Notes: a model not told the origin generated them from the letters alone. 64,000 nucleotides of DNA from Fibrobacter sp. UBA4309 (GCF_002395745.1 NZ_DGUN01000051.1:131454-195453), one strand, 5' to 3'; positions 43,089-52,130 are shown, counted from the first letter of the stretch. Translations and numbers: made by a program.

Positions 43089-43120
43089 ACGGGGGTACCC
43101 ATGAAGCTAGGCCCCCCCGT
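43089..43120 (-). terminator. Terminator of the 1279-residue TPR gene
   Basis: Stem ACGGGGG/CCCCCGT with an 18-base loop; on the reverse strand TTTATTTA follows. It lies 17 bases after the stop. Confidence 0.7.
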
Positions 43121-43136
43121 AAAATTGTTTTTACCG

Positions 43137-46100
43137 CTATTTTCTCTTACCCTTCTTCTTGCCAGAGGCCTTCTTGGCAGGAGCAGGTGCGGGAGCAGGT
43201 TCGTCAGAACCCATAGAGGTGTCATCCATTCCGCCCATGGAGGTGGACGGAGCAGGAGCCATCTGCTTCTTGAGTTCGGCGAGTTCGGCCTTCAACTTTT
43301 CGTTCTCGGCCTTGGCGTCCTTGATAATGTCGCGGTAGGTATTGATCTGTTCTTCCGGAGTCATGACTTCGGACTTGGAGATCTGTTCCAAACGAGCCTT
43401 GGTCTTGAAGTAAGACGGGTCTGCGAACAAAGTAGACGGGTCGAACTTTTCGATCTTGGTGTTCAGTGTTTCGTTGTTTTCATCCAACATCTTGAGGGTT
43501 TCGAACAACTTGGCCGTCCACTGGTTGTCAATACCATAGTGAGCAGAGGCCTTGATACCCGTTGCGCACTGCGGCACGGCAAGTTCCTTAGCACCGTTAG
43601 AACGGTTGGTCAATTCTTCACGGTAAGCTTCCAAGTCTTCGTGGGCCATTTCGATGGCGTCTTCCTTGACGGCACCTTCGTATTCCACGTATTCCTTGAC
43701 GATAGCGGCAGAGTCAGGCAGCGGAGAGTTGGCGAACGCGTCGGCGACTTCGACGAACACGGCACAACCCTGGTAGTACATTTCGATGTAGCCTTCTTCA
43801 GCCTCGATCACGTCCTGGTTGTAGAAGCCCTGGTCACGAGCAAGGTCGATGTTCTTCTGGAAAATCGGACGGGCCTGTTCGTAGTAGCTCGGCAGCTGCT
43901 GCACGACCGTAATACGTTCGGCAAAGCGCTCTTCGTCCTTCTTGCCGTTGAGTTCCTGTTCACGGATCTTGGCGGCCATCGTCACGAAGAGCATACCCAT
44001 CTTGTTGGTGGCCTTGAAGGTCCAACGTTCAGAAGCGTAGGTTGCAGACTTGGAGTACTGGCTCATTGCCTTCTGGAGGATGTCGACCAACTGCTTGATA
44101 GTCTTGGCCTTTTCCTTTTCCTTACCCTTCAGGACAATGGGTTCCATCTTGTGATATTCATGTTCACCGAGGTAGAAGGCGGCTTCAGCCGGGACACCCG
44201 GGTCCGCGTTCTTGATCTGAAGACCGTACTTGTCGTAAGCTTCGAGAGTCTTGCGGTAGTCTTCGACAGCCTTTTCTTCTTCCTTAAGTTCCATGTAGGC
44301 ACGGGCAGCACCGATGTAGGCAGCAATCAGCTTTTCCTTGTCGTCGTTGCCGTAGTTCTTGATGAAGAAATGGTATTCCTGAGCAGCGAGATCCCACTTC
44401 TTGGCGTTGCCGTAAGCGACCGGGATGCTGAACGCGGCGTCGAGAGCGTAGGTGCTCTTCGGGTAGTCGCGGACGAGGTCCTTGGAGCAGCGGATGGCTT
44501 CGTCAGTCATCTTGGCTTCATCGTAGCTCAAGCAGGCGCTATAGAGGAATGCCGGAGTCTTTTCGTGCTTCGGGTAACGCTTGTAGGCAAGTTCGAAGGT
44601 CACAGCGGCGTTCTTCTTATCCGGAATGGAATCGTAAGTCTGGGCAGCGAAGCCGATAGCCTGGAAGGCCATGGAATCCTGCGGGAAGTTGTTCGTAATG
44701 AAGAGGAACGTGGTCGCAGCCTGCTGCGGCTTGCCGCCCTTCTTGTAGTTGCTGGCTGCACGCAAGATACCCTTGATGGTCAAGGAGGAGGATGCGTACT
44801 GCTTGGGCAAGATCATGAACGTTTCGGCAGCTTTGTCGTGCTGCTTGGCGTTTTCGTAGGCAACACCGGCTTCGAACACGGCCTTGTCGGCGAAGGAGAC
44901 GAGCGGGTAGCGCTTGACGAGAGCCAAGTAAGCCACGGCACCTTCTTCGTAACGCTGAGCCTTCACAGCCTTTTCAGCCATCTGGAAGAGCACGGCAGCG
45001 ATAGCCTTTTCGATTTCCTTGGCCATGGAGTCGTTCTTCGTGGCCTTCACGTCGTGGTACTGCTTGTAGAGCCATTCGAATTCGGTCAAGGCTTCGTCGA
45101 GCTGGTCGGATTCGAGGAGCGACTGGGCAAGCATACGGCTGATGAGCAAAATGTACTGGTGGTTCGGGTACTTCTTGCGAAGTTCGCGAAGCACGGTCAC
45201 AGCGGTCTTGTACTGCTTGGCATCGTAATGGACGATGGCGGCGTTGTAAGCAAGTTCGGCAGCTTCCTTGTTGTTGCCGTACTTGGCCATGTACTTGTCA
45301 ACCTGGGCGAAGTAAGCCTTGGTTTCCGGAAGGGTGTAGGCCTTCTTGGCGTCGTCGCCGGCCTTCTTCTTCTTGGCGTCTTCACGAGCCTGGTCCATCA
45401 TGAGCACGGCGTTATACGCAGCTTCTTCCTTCTTCAGGAGAGCTTCGGAGCCCATCGGGCGACGGCCGTAACGGGTGGTATCGGTATCGACGATCCAGTT
45501 GAACATCTTGGCGGCGTTCGCATGCTGACCCATTTCCTGGTACACGAGAGCCAAGTTGATGTGCACCTTGTATTCGTCCCAAGTCGGTTCCTTGGCGTAG
45601 CGCTTCAGGAACGCTTCGTAAGCCTTGATAGCTTCGGCATACTGCTTCTTACCGGCTTCCAGGTCGCCTTCCTTGGTGAGCTTGGCAGCGCGGGCGTGGT
45701 GGTACTGCGGAATGTCGAGCATGGCGCCGCGAATCGCGATTTCAGCGTTCTTCACGGATTCCGGATACTTCTGGTTCCTCTTGTACCAAGAAGAGTTGCG
45801 GTCGTAACGCTTAACGACAACGTAACGATGCTGCTGGGCTTCTTCGAACTTCTGCTGCACGATGAGGATTTCGATCATGGCGATGTCCGCGAGCGGAGCA
45901 TCGATGTAATCCGGGTTGATCTGCATCAAGCGCTTGAAGGACTGCACGGCTTCTTCGTTACGGTCGTGGTCCTTGTTCTTCATACCGATACGGTAGTACA
46001 CGGAATCCTTGAACGGGACCTTCTTATCCTTCAAGAAGGCTTCAGCTTCCTGCACGCCACCACCTTCAAGGTCGGAGAACGATGCGGCCATGAAGTCCAT

Positions 46101-46976
46101 AGCTTCTGCACGAAGGTCGTTGGGGTATTTACCCTTGTCGGCACCGATAATGTAATCGTAGTACTTGACAGCAGCGGTTTCGTATTCAGCAATGTTGTAG
46201 TAAGATTCAGCCAAGTGGTACATGGCGAGAGCCGCTTCCTTACCGGTCAGGTTCTCGAAGCCAGTCACCTTCTTGTAGGCCTTGATAGCGTCGCGGAACT
46301 TGCGGTTCATGAAGTGGTATTCAGCAATACGGAGCCAAGCCTTCGGCACGAGACCGTTGTCCGGGAAGCCTTCGACCAAGCGCATACGGAGCTTGTATGC
46401 CTTGTCGTCTTCACCACTGGCTTCCTGCACGGCTGCAGCCTGGTAAAGCACCACCGGAGTCTTGTCTTCCTTCGGGTACTTGTCGATATATTCGAGGAAG
46501 TAGCCGAGGGACTTCTGGTGGTCAGCCTTCGGGAACTTGTCGATGTCTGCGCACTTGGCCGGCTTGTTATCGCGGTCGGCACACCAGGCGACATCTTCTT
46601 CGTACTGCTCCTGTTTGTCGAGGAAAAGCTTTTCTTCCAACTGGAACTGGTAGTGGCCCAGCTGCTGGAGAGCGGACGCGCAACGCTTGTTCTGCTTGCC
46701 CTTACAGTTGTTTACCTGTTTTTCCCACTGGGCAATGGCGTCTTGCATGCCCTTTTCATCAAGGCCGCCGGAACGGCAAGCCTGGGCCGCTTGGTTCTTT
46801 GCCACCTTATAGGAATTTGCACATTCCTTATACTTGGGGGAACCCTTTTCCATGGACTTGCACTTGGCAAGCAATTTCTTAGCTTCGTTGGTCTTGTCCT
46901 TACAAGGATCTGAGGCAGCAAAGGAAGTCCCGACAAAAGAACATACGATCGCAGCCACAAGGAAGATTTTTTTCAT
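43137..46976 (-). CDS. Very large periplasmic TPR-repeat protein
   Basis: A 1279-residue protein with a signal peptide (MKKIFLVAAIVCSFVGTSFAA). A Cys-containing N-terminal helical section (about 25-130) is followed by some twenty TPR-like repeats (helix pairs such as YPKEDKTPVVLYQAAAVQEASGE-type) up to about residue 1000. Then come a helical region and a coiled coil (about 1195-1245) before a Pro/Ala-Gly and basic tail (KKASGKKKGKRK). Strong codon bias and a Lys/Glu/Ala-rich composition suggest high expression. It lies between the PorV-TPR gene and the motor operon. Giant periplasmic TPR proteins are a hallmark of Glt-type gliding complexes (compare AgmK/GltI); an exact ortholog call cannot be made here. 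Confidence 0.88.
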   Translation of the reverse strand: MKKIFLVAAIVCSFVGTSFAASDPCKDKTNEAKKLLAKCKSMEKGSPKYKECANSYKVAKNQAAQACRSGGLDEKGMQDAIAQWEKQVNNCKGKQNKRCASALQQLGHYQFQLEEKLFLDKQEQYEEDVAWCADRDNKPAKCADIDKFPKADHQKSLGYFLEYIDKYPKEDKTPVVLYQAAAVQEASGEDDKAYKLRMRLVEGFPDNGLVPKAWLRIAEYHFMNRKFRDAIKAYKKVTGFENLTGKEAALAMYHLAESYYNIAEYETAAVKYYDYIIGADKGKYPNDLRAEAMDFMAASFSDLEGGGVQEAEAFLKDKKVPFKDSVYYRIGMKNKDHDRNEEAVQSFKRLMQINPDYIDAPLADIAMIEILIVQQKFEEAQQHRYVVVKRYDRNSSWYKRNQKYPESVKNAEIAIRGAMLDIPQYHHARAAKLTKEGDLEAGKKQYAEAIKAYEAFLKRYAKEPTWDEYKVHINLALVYQEMGQHANAAKMFNWIVDTDTTRYGRRPMGSEALLKKEEAAYNAVLMMDQAREDAKKKKAGDDAKKAYTLPETKAYFAQVDKYMAKYGNNKEAAELAYNAAIVHYDAKQYKTAVTVLRELRKKYPNHQYILLISRMLAQSLLESDQLDEALTEFEWLYKQYHDVKATKNDSMAKEIEKAIAAVLFQMAEKAVKAQRYEEGAVAYLALVKRYPLVSFADKAVFEAGVAYENAKQHDKAAETFMILPKQYASSSLTIKGILRAASNYKKGGKPQQAATTFLFITNNFPQDSMAFQAIGFAAQTYDSIPDKKNAAVTFELAYKRYPKHEKTPAFLYSACLSYDEAKMTDEAIRCSKDLVRDYPKSTYALDAAFSIPVAYGNAKKWDLAAQEYHFFIKNYGNDDKEKLIAAYIGAARAYMELKEEEKAVEDYRKTLEAYDKYGLQIKNADPGVPAEAAFYLGEHEYHKMEPIVLKGKEKEKAKTIKQLVDILQKAMSQYSKSATYASERWTFKATNKMGMLFVTMAAKIREQELNGKKDEERFAERITVVQQLPSYYEQARPIFQKNIDLARDQGFYNQDVIEAEEGYIEMYYQGCAVFVEVADAFANSPLPDSAAIVKEYVEYEGAVKEDAIEMAHEDLEAYREELTNRSNGAKELAVPQCATGIKASAHYGIDNQWTAKLFETLKMLDENNETLNTKIEKFDPSTLFADPSYFKTKARLEQISKSEVMTPEEQINTYRDIIKDAKAENEKLKAELAELKKQMAPAPSTSMGGMDDTSMGSDEPAPAPAPAKKASGKKKGKRK

Positions 46977-47002
46977 CGTTCTCTATCCACCTATATAATC
47001 AT

Positions 47003-47020
47003 AAAAAAGGGGGAGTCCCC
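47003..47020 (-). terminator. Terminator of the ompA / PorV-TPR unit
   Basis: GGGG/CCCC stem with a three-base loop followed on the reverse strand by CTTTTTT. It lies four bases after the stop at 47024. The stem is short. Confidence 0.6.
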
Positions 47021-47023
47021 GGA

Positions 47024-49258
47024 TTACTCCAGGTCCTCCAGTTCTTCGAGTTCTTGTGCCGCTTCGGTAGAGGCCGCACCCTGGCTCATCTTGGTCTTCA
47101 CAGTAGCCAAGGTAAAGCCGGCGTCTTCAAGGATACGCTTACGGTTGGATTCGAAGCGATCACTTTGGATAGACTTTTGAGTGAACGCTGCGTAATCTTC
47201 GATAGACTGGTTGGCCTTGTCGAAGGTCGGGCGCAGGGCTTCACGCTTGCTTTCCACACGAGGCGTGGGAAGCTGACGAGCGAGGTCGAGGGCCTGAACC
47301 TGAACGGAGTCAAATTCGTCCTGCATCGCTTCGTAAGCCTGGCGGGCACTATCGCGGGCAGCGACAGTCACGACCGGCTGTTCGGTACGCTTTTCGGCCT
47401 GTTCAAGGGCCTTGGCAGCACCGTTATAGTCCTTTTTCATGAAGTGGCAGTAACCAATCACGAGGTAGGCTTCGGAAACCAGGAAGGATTCCGGAAGATT
47501 ATTGATGATCCACTGGGCCGGCTTCATGGCTTCGTCAGGCTTGTTCACCTTGAGGAAGGACCATGCGATACCGAGCATAGCTTCGTCGTACACCGGAGAA
47601 CCGGCTTCGACCTGGCCGTACATCTGGGCGGCGGCAGCAATGTCCGGCTTTTCGCCAGAGAAGTAGATGTGGCCGAGCTTCACGCGGGCGGCATCCTGCA
47701 AGTCGCGTTCGGACTGGTTGGAAACCGGCTGTTCCGTAATGTCGCGGAAGCAGTTTTCGGCTTCGTCAAACTTGCCCATACGGCTGTAGGCGATACCCAT
47801 GGTGTAGCGGGCGTAGAAGTAGTTGGCGTTACCCGGAAGAATGGCGGCGAGCAGGTCGACAGCTTCCTGGTAGAGGCCCTGTTCGAACTTGATCTGGCCG
47901 GCAACGTAGTCAGCGTCAGCCTTCACGTCGCTTTCACCGAACTTCTGTGCGATGTTCTGGTACTTGGCCATAGCTTCGGTGTACTTGCCTTCCTTATAGT
48001 CGATGTTCATCAACTGGAAGTGGTACTTGGCGCGCTGGTCGCTCTGCGGATAGCGCTTGATAGCGTCTTCGTACACGGCCTTTGCAGCCTTGTGCATACG
48101 GAGGTTTTCGAAGGACTTTGCCTTGTAGAACGCAGCCTGGTCGACCAAGTGGAATGCGGGGTACTTCGTCTGGACCTTACCGAAGGCGTAAGCAGCTTCG
48201 AGGAACTGACGATTCAAGTACAGACGCATAGCGGCACGGTAGTCGTTTTCAGGTTCGATCTTCAAACGGCGATAACGTTCTTCACCTATCTTCTCTTCAC
48301 GGGTGTCACCGAAGCGGCTGGTGAGCTTCACGGCCCAGATAAAGCCACGGTTCTTCTTTTCCCAGAGGTCATCGTGAGACATTTCGAGGTCGAGAGCGAG
48401 GTAACGGAAGATGCTCACGTCCTTCACGTTCACGGTAGCGCCGATTACCGGATAGCATTCCTTAGTGAAGCGGGCACGGACACCGAGGTGCGGAGAGAGG
48501 TAATAGGTCAAGGTGAAGCTTTCTTCAAGATTCATGCCTTCACCACCTTCGGAAGATTCATGCATCACGTCGATGATGGAGATTTCCGCCTTGGCTTCGA
48601 GAGCGCGGTTGAGACCACGGTAGAAGAAGCTAATGTTCAGGTTGGAAGGAATCTTGTAAGCTTCGCTTTCAGTAAAGAGCACGAACTTCATGCCGTCTTC
48701 TTCGGCAGCGGTACTGATGGCCGGCTGCAGAGCATTCTGCAAGGCGACACCCACCAAGAGGTAACCGTACTTGGAAGAAGCGAGCGGGTTCCAGCTCAAG
48801 CCCACGTCGGCGCCGAGAGTCAACTGCTTGACTTCGTCGAACTGGTTGATGTAGAGCACGGAGAGGTCTACACCCAGAGCGAGGAACTGCATTAAGTTGT
48901 ACGCATAACCGAACATGAATGCGTATTCGCCGTAAGACGGACCGTCGTCAATGGAAGCGCCGTTCTCGAAGAACGAGAAGCCGAGCGTATGCTTGTAGTC
49001 CATCGGGAACGTCAAGCTGACGTATTCCTGGCTGGCTTCGCCACTGATGGAGCTGAAGAACGCAGCGCTGAACTCAAGCTGTTCCGTTTCGGAAATGCCT
49101 GCCGGGTTCACGTACATGGAGGTGTTGCCGCCAAATTCGGCGAACCAGTCATTCTGCTGATACTTATGCGGAGAATAGGTAGCCTCAGCGAACAAAGAAG
49201 TGCTGGCTAAAGCGAGTCCAAAGACTGCTGCTTTCTTGATGAAACTAGTATGCATCAT
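47024..49258 (-). CDS. PorV-like outer-membrane barrel fused to a TPR domain
   Basis: A 744-residue protein. After the signal peptide (ending SLFA), residues about 30-310 form a PorV/UPF0164-type beta-barrel: NTSMYVNPAGISE, repeated GxxFF strands, ALGVDLSVLY, and LLVGVALQNALQPAI, which resembles the family's GLSLQNL strand. Residues about 330-640 are TPRs (AAKAVYEDAIKRYPQSDQRA; GKFDEAENCFRDI), and the C-terminal 100 residues are helical and acidic (ELEELEDLE). The TPRs would face the periplasm. ATG 49258 fits an AAGGAG site with six-base spacing and begins 11 bases after the OmpA gene, so the two are co-transcribed. I know of no standard family with this fusion. Confidence 0.85.
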   Translation of the reverse strand: MMHTSFIKKAAVFGLALASTSLFAEATYSPHKYQQNDWFAEFGGNTSMYVNPAGISETEQLEFSAAFFSSISGEASQEYVSLTFPMDYKHTLGFSFFENGASIDDGPSYGEYAFMFGYAYNLMQFLALGVDLSVLYINQFDEVKQLTLGADVGLSWNPLASSKYGYLLVGVALQNALQPAISTAAEEDGMKFVLFTESEAYKIPSNLNISFFYRGLNRALEAKAEISIIDVMHESSEGGEGMNLEESFTLTYYLSPHLGVRARFTKECYPVIGATVNVKDVSIFRYLALDLEMSHDDLWEKKNRGFIWAVKLTSRFGDTREEKIGEERYRRLKIEPENDYRAAMRLYLNRQFLEAAYAFGKVQTKYPAFHLVDQAAFYKAKSFENLRMHKAAKAVYEDAIKRYPQSDQRAKYHFQLMNIDYKEGKYTEAMAKYQNIAQKFGESDVKADADYVAGQIKFEQGLYQEAVDLLAAILPGNANYFYARYTMGIAYSRMGKFDEAENCFRDITEQPVSNQSERDLQDAARVKLGHIYFSGEKPDIAAAAQMYGQVEAGSPVYDEAMLGIAWSFLKVNKPDEAMKPAQWIINNLPESFLVSEAYLVIGYCHFMKKDYNGAAKALEQAEKRTEQPVVTVAARDSARQAYEAMQDEFDSVQVQALDLARQLPTPRVESKREALRPTFDKANQSIEDYAAFTQKSIQSDRFESNRKRILEDAGFTLATVKTKMSQGAASTEAAQELEELEDLE

Positions 49259-49269
49259 CACCTACTCCT

Positions 49270-50787
49270 TTACTTGATGTCCGTGCGGGTGAACTCGATA
49301 CGACGGTTCTGCGCACGCCCTTCGGGGGTTTTGTTAGAAGCGACCGGCTGGGTATCACCCTTACCGCTCGTTACAATACGGCTTTCGTTAATGCCCTTCT
49401 CGACGAGGAAGTTCTTCACAGAGGCAGCGCGGTCAGCGGAGAGCTGCATGTTCTTTTCCTTGTCACCGACATTGTCCGTGTGGCCGACAATTTCAAACGT
49501 TGCTTCGGTGAAGGTTTCCATGATGTCCACGACCTTCATCAAGGAGATGTAGGAGTCGGGAGTAATGGTGGCCTTACCGGATTCGAAGTTCACGCCTTCG
49601 AGAACGAACACCTTCTTCGGCGGCTGCGGGACTTCGTCCGGGCAACCATCTTCGTCCTTGAAGCCGTTCTGAGATTCCGGCTGTTCCGGGCAAAGGTCAA
49701 CACCCTTACAGATGTGAGCGAAGTTGGCGAACATAGCCTTGGCTTCGACCCACGGATCGCAAAGACCGTCGCGGTCGTTGTCCGGATCCGGGCAGCCATC
49801 GTCGTCCTGGAAACCATCAAAGTCTTCTGCTTCTTCGGGGCAGTTGTCGACGCCCGTGCAAACAGAAGCGTACTTGTCAGAAACACCTTCTTCGGAAACC
49901 CACGGATCGCAAAGACCGTCGGCATCGGTATCCGGGTTACGAGTTTCTTCAACGACCTCTTCTTCCTTCACAACTTCGGTAGCAGTAAGACCGATGTCCA
50001 ACTTGCCCTTACCGCGCTTGAGCATCGGCGAGGTGGACTGGCAATAGAAGTTCGGCTTCGACAGAGAGTGGTTGATGAACTTCGGATCCAACGATACGTT
50101 CGTGCGGTTCACCTTGATGAACTGGTTGAACGGATAGTAGTTCTTGTAGATGTTGTTGTACTCCACCTTCGTCTGGCCAGCAGCCGGATCGGCGAACACA
50201 CCGTAGTAGTGGTTCTCCATGAAGATGTTGTTACGGGCGACCAGGTTGGTCGGTCCCTTCAACGCAAGGCCAGAGTAGCCGTTGCGGAGCACGACGTTGT
50301 GTTCGACGTACGCATCGAGCGACTTGGCGCCCCAAGCGAGGATGCCGGACCAGCGGTTGCCGTACACCACGTTGTTGCGGAGCCAGGGAAGCGAGATGAA
50401 CGCACCAATACCCGTGCAGTGGTTGTCAATCACGTAGCAGTGGTGAATGTAGGGGGCGGCGTTTTCGCAAAGGATACCTTCGAGACCGTTCCTCACTGTG
50501 AAGTGCGACATTTCGGCGCCCGAAGTACCCATGACGGTCGGACCTCGACGGCCACCATCAATGATGGTCGTAAGGGGATCCTCGCCCTTAAGTACAACAC
50601 CCATAATCAGGGTGATGTTTTCGTTATAAGTTCCGCGTTTGACGAGGATGGTATCCCCAGCATCCGCATTACCGAGAGCATCGGCAATCTTAGAGTAATC
50701 ACCAGGCACGTTAATATTCTTTGCCATGGCGGTTCCGGTAAGAAGCATTGCCCCGGCCGTAATTAAGACCAGTTTCTTTAGGGTCAT
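49270..50787 (-). CDS. OmpA-family protein with beta-helix and calcium-binding TSP3 repeats
   Basis: A 505-residue protein. Signal peptide (KKLVLITAGAMLLTGTAMA), then a right-handed beta-helix of the pectate-lyase-like/DUF1565 type (about 25-245; repeated N-V-V.GN, NNIFMENHYYGV, EYNNIYKN). Thrombospondin type 3 repeats follow (DTDADGLCDPW, DNCPEEAEDFDGFQDDDGCPD, DNDRDGLCDPW; about 280-375), then the peptidoglycan-binding OmpA domain (about 390-500; FEIVGHTDNVGD, LSADRAASVKNFL, GRAQNRRIEF). It links the outer membrane or surface to the cell wall and is co-transcribed with the PorV-TPR gene. The ATG at 50787 starts the signal peptide; a TTG at 50805 is possible. Confidence 0.9.
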   Translation of the reverse strand: MTLKKLVLITAGAMLLTGTAMAKNINVPGDYSKIADALGNADAGDTILVKRGTYNENITLIMGVVLKGEDPLTTIIDGGRRGPTVMGTSGAEMSHFTVRNGLEGILCENAAPYIHHCYVIDNHCTGIGAFISLPWLRNNVVYGNRWSGILAWGAKSLDAYVEHNVVLRNGYSGLALKGPTNLVARNNIFMENHYYGVFADPAAGQTKVEYNNIYKNYYPFNQFIKVNRTNVSLDPKFINHSLSKPNFYCQSTSPMLKRGKGKLDIGLTATEVVKEEEVVEETRNPDTDADGLCDPWVSEEGVSDKYASVCTGVDNCPEEAEDFDGFQDDDGCPDPDNDRDGLCDPWVEAKAMFANFAHICKGVDLCPEQPESQNGFKDEDGCPDEVPQPPKKVFVLEGVNFESGKATITPDSYISLMKVVDIMETFTEATFEIVGHTDNVGDKEKNMQLSADRAASVKNFLVEKGINESRIVTSGKGDTQPVASNKTPEGRAQNRRIEFTRTDIK

Positions 50788-50909
50788 ACTGCTACGTTTC
50801 TCCAATCATAGAACACATAAAATCGTTAAACTTATAGTTTTGCCAAACTGACAAATCTAAACCCAAGTGGGAATATACCTTCAAAAACGCCTTTAGTCAA
50901 ACGTTTTTC

Positions 50910-50930
50910 GTGAAAAAAAGGCTTTTTCAC
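50910..50930 (-). terminator. Terminator of the Hc1-like gene
   Basis: Stem GTGAAAAA/TTTTTCAC with loop AAGGC, about 45 bases after the Hc1 stop. The T-rich 3' arm would serve reverse-strand transcripts. Confidence 0.55.
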
Positions 50931-50973
50931 ACAAAAAAGTAAACTAAGGGGACGTTTCGGAGGACTAGCTATG

Positions 50974-51174
50974 TCAGTTCGCCGGGGGAAGGCTGGACTT
51001 CTCCTCCTCCTTCTTCGCGCCCTGGATGGACACGCGAATTTCCTGGCAGGTCTTCTTGATATCCTGCAGAACCTTACGAGCACGCGTTCCGGCAGACTTG
51101 TTGCCGCGTTCGAACTTTTCGTACTCACGCTTGAAGTTTTCAACTTCGGTGTCGAGGTCGTTAACTAAACTCAT
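50974..51174 (-). CDS. Histone H1-like protein (Hc1 family)
   Basis: A 66-residue, Lys/Glu-rich helical protein. The central NKSAGTRARKVLQDIKKTCQ closely matches the conserved core of bacterial histone-H1-like proteins (GNKAAGTRARKxxQxIK). Members in chlamydiae condense DNA; short versions are common in Bacteroidota. A GGGAG site precedes the ATG. It is monogenic, with a hairpin downstream. The C-terminal basic tail of chlamydial Hc1 is missing, as in other short forms. Confidence 0.85.
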   Translation of the reverse strand: MSLVNDLDTEVENFKREYEKFERGNKSAGTRARKVLQDIKKTCQEIRVSIQGAKKEEEKSSLPPAN

Positions 51175-51302
51175 AAGCGAACTCCCAAAAAAAAGATGCT
51201 TTTTGGAAAATAAATAAAGTTTTTCGCAAAAATCGGCTATTTTGTAAAAACTCTTTTTACAAACATGAATTATTACAATTTTTTTTGTATATCAACAGTT
51301 TA

Positions 51303-52094
51303 TCAACACTTTTTGAAACCCCAGAGGGACTCCAGGGCCCGCCGACCGGCCTCGCCGACCCGCGCCGAAAAGTCATTTACGAACATTTCGATGTGAGATT
51401 CGACAACTTTTGGGTCGTCGATTTGGGCTTTTTCGCAAATAAACGGAGTTATAAGGGAATCCCGCGAACGTGCGATTTGGAGACTTTTTCTAATCTCGGA
51501 CTCGATCTTTTTGATGGTCTCGTAATAAAATCCGCGACGCGCCACAGCGATTCCGAGCGGAATCGGCGAGCCCGTTTCCAACTCCCAGAAAGCGCCCATG
51601 TCTTGCAGCAGGCGGAGTCCATCGCGTTTCCACGTGAAGCGGTGCTCGTGGATAGTGACGCCCTGGGAATACTTTCCCGAAAGAAGTCCTTGGTATACTT
51701 CGTTGAAAAGCGCGTATTCCACCTTCGGTTCCCCGCCGAATCTTTTCGAATACCAAAACCTGAAAAGCAGCGCCGCAGTCGTATTTTTCCCGGGAAGCAC
51801 GGTCACGCTTTCCGGATCGAAGCGGTCTCCACCCGATGAAAGGAGCAGAGGGCCGCAACCGTAGCCGATGGCCCCGCCACAATCGAGGCACACGTAATCG
51901 CGCTCAATCTGCGGGTATACCTGGGCACTTACCTTGGCCACGTCCAGTTCCCCACGCGATACCATCTCGTTCAGCGTCTGCACATCGGCAAAGTGGACAT
52001 TCCATTCAAACGGGGAATTTTCAAGACCGCGGACAAGCGCCTCGTAGATGTAGGTGTCGTTGGGACAGGTGGAAATGCCGAGGGAAAGACGCAT
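51303..52094 (-). CDS. mqnD: 1,4-dihydroxy-6-naphthoate synthase MqnD
   Basis: A 263-residue periplasmic-binding-protein-like enzyme. The N-terminal LGISTCPNDTYIYEAL is the MqnA/MqnD signature, and VTIHEHRFTW, GSPIPLGIAVARR and the C-terminal helices fit MqnD. It converts cyclic de-hypoxanthine futalosine to 1,4-dihydroxy-6-naphthoate. It lies 67 bases downstream of mqnB in the same direction. There is no Shine-Dalgarno; a run of heptamer repeats ends four bases before the ATG. Confidence 0.92.
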   Translation of the reverse strand: MRLSLGISTCPNDTYIYEALVRGLENSPFEWNVHFADVQTLNEMVSRGELDVAKVSAQVYPQIERDYVCLDCGGAIGYGCGPLLLSSGGDRFDPESVTVLPGKNTTAALLFRFWYSKRFGGEPKVEYALFNEVYQGLLSGKYSQGVTIHEHRFTWKRDGLRLLQDMGAFWELETGSPIPLGIAVARRGFYYETIKKIESEIRKSLQIARSRDSLITPFICEKAQIDDPKVVESHIEMFVNDFSARVGEAGRRALESLWGFKKC

Positions 52095-52098
52095 GGGT

Positions 52099-52130
52099 AA
52101 TTGATAATTGATGATTGATAATTGATGATG
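52099..52130. repeat. Degenerate heptamer array (AATTGAT/GATTGAT) upstream of mqnD
   Basis: Four tandem 7-base units (AATTGAT, AATTGAT, GATTGAT, AATTGAT) plus GATG, ending four bases from the mqnD start codon and occupying the place of its ribosome site. Confidence 0.85.

Noticed and set aside
43101..46913. 1270-codon open frame on the forward strand
   Set aside because: It is antisense to the 1279-residue TPR gene, which has a signal peptide, repeats and good context. The stop-free antisense results from strong codon bias (few TTA, CTA, TCA codons), not from coding.
49780..49960. Near-duplicate DNA blocks that might be a tandem repeat element
   Set aside because: They encode the TSP3 repeats of the OmpA protein.
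50971..51168. Forward ORF with a good-looking GGAGG and ATG
   Set aside because: It lies fully antisense to the Hc1-like gene, whose protein matches a known family; the Leu-rich translation does not.
52099..52130. CRISPR array
   Set aside because: Units are only 7 bases long with no spacers; the same holds for 54998-55025 and 62474-62504. No cas gene is present.
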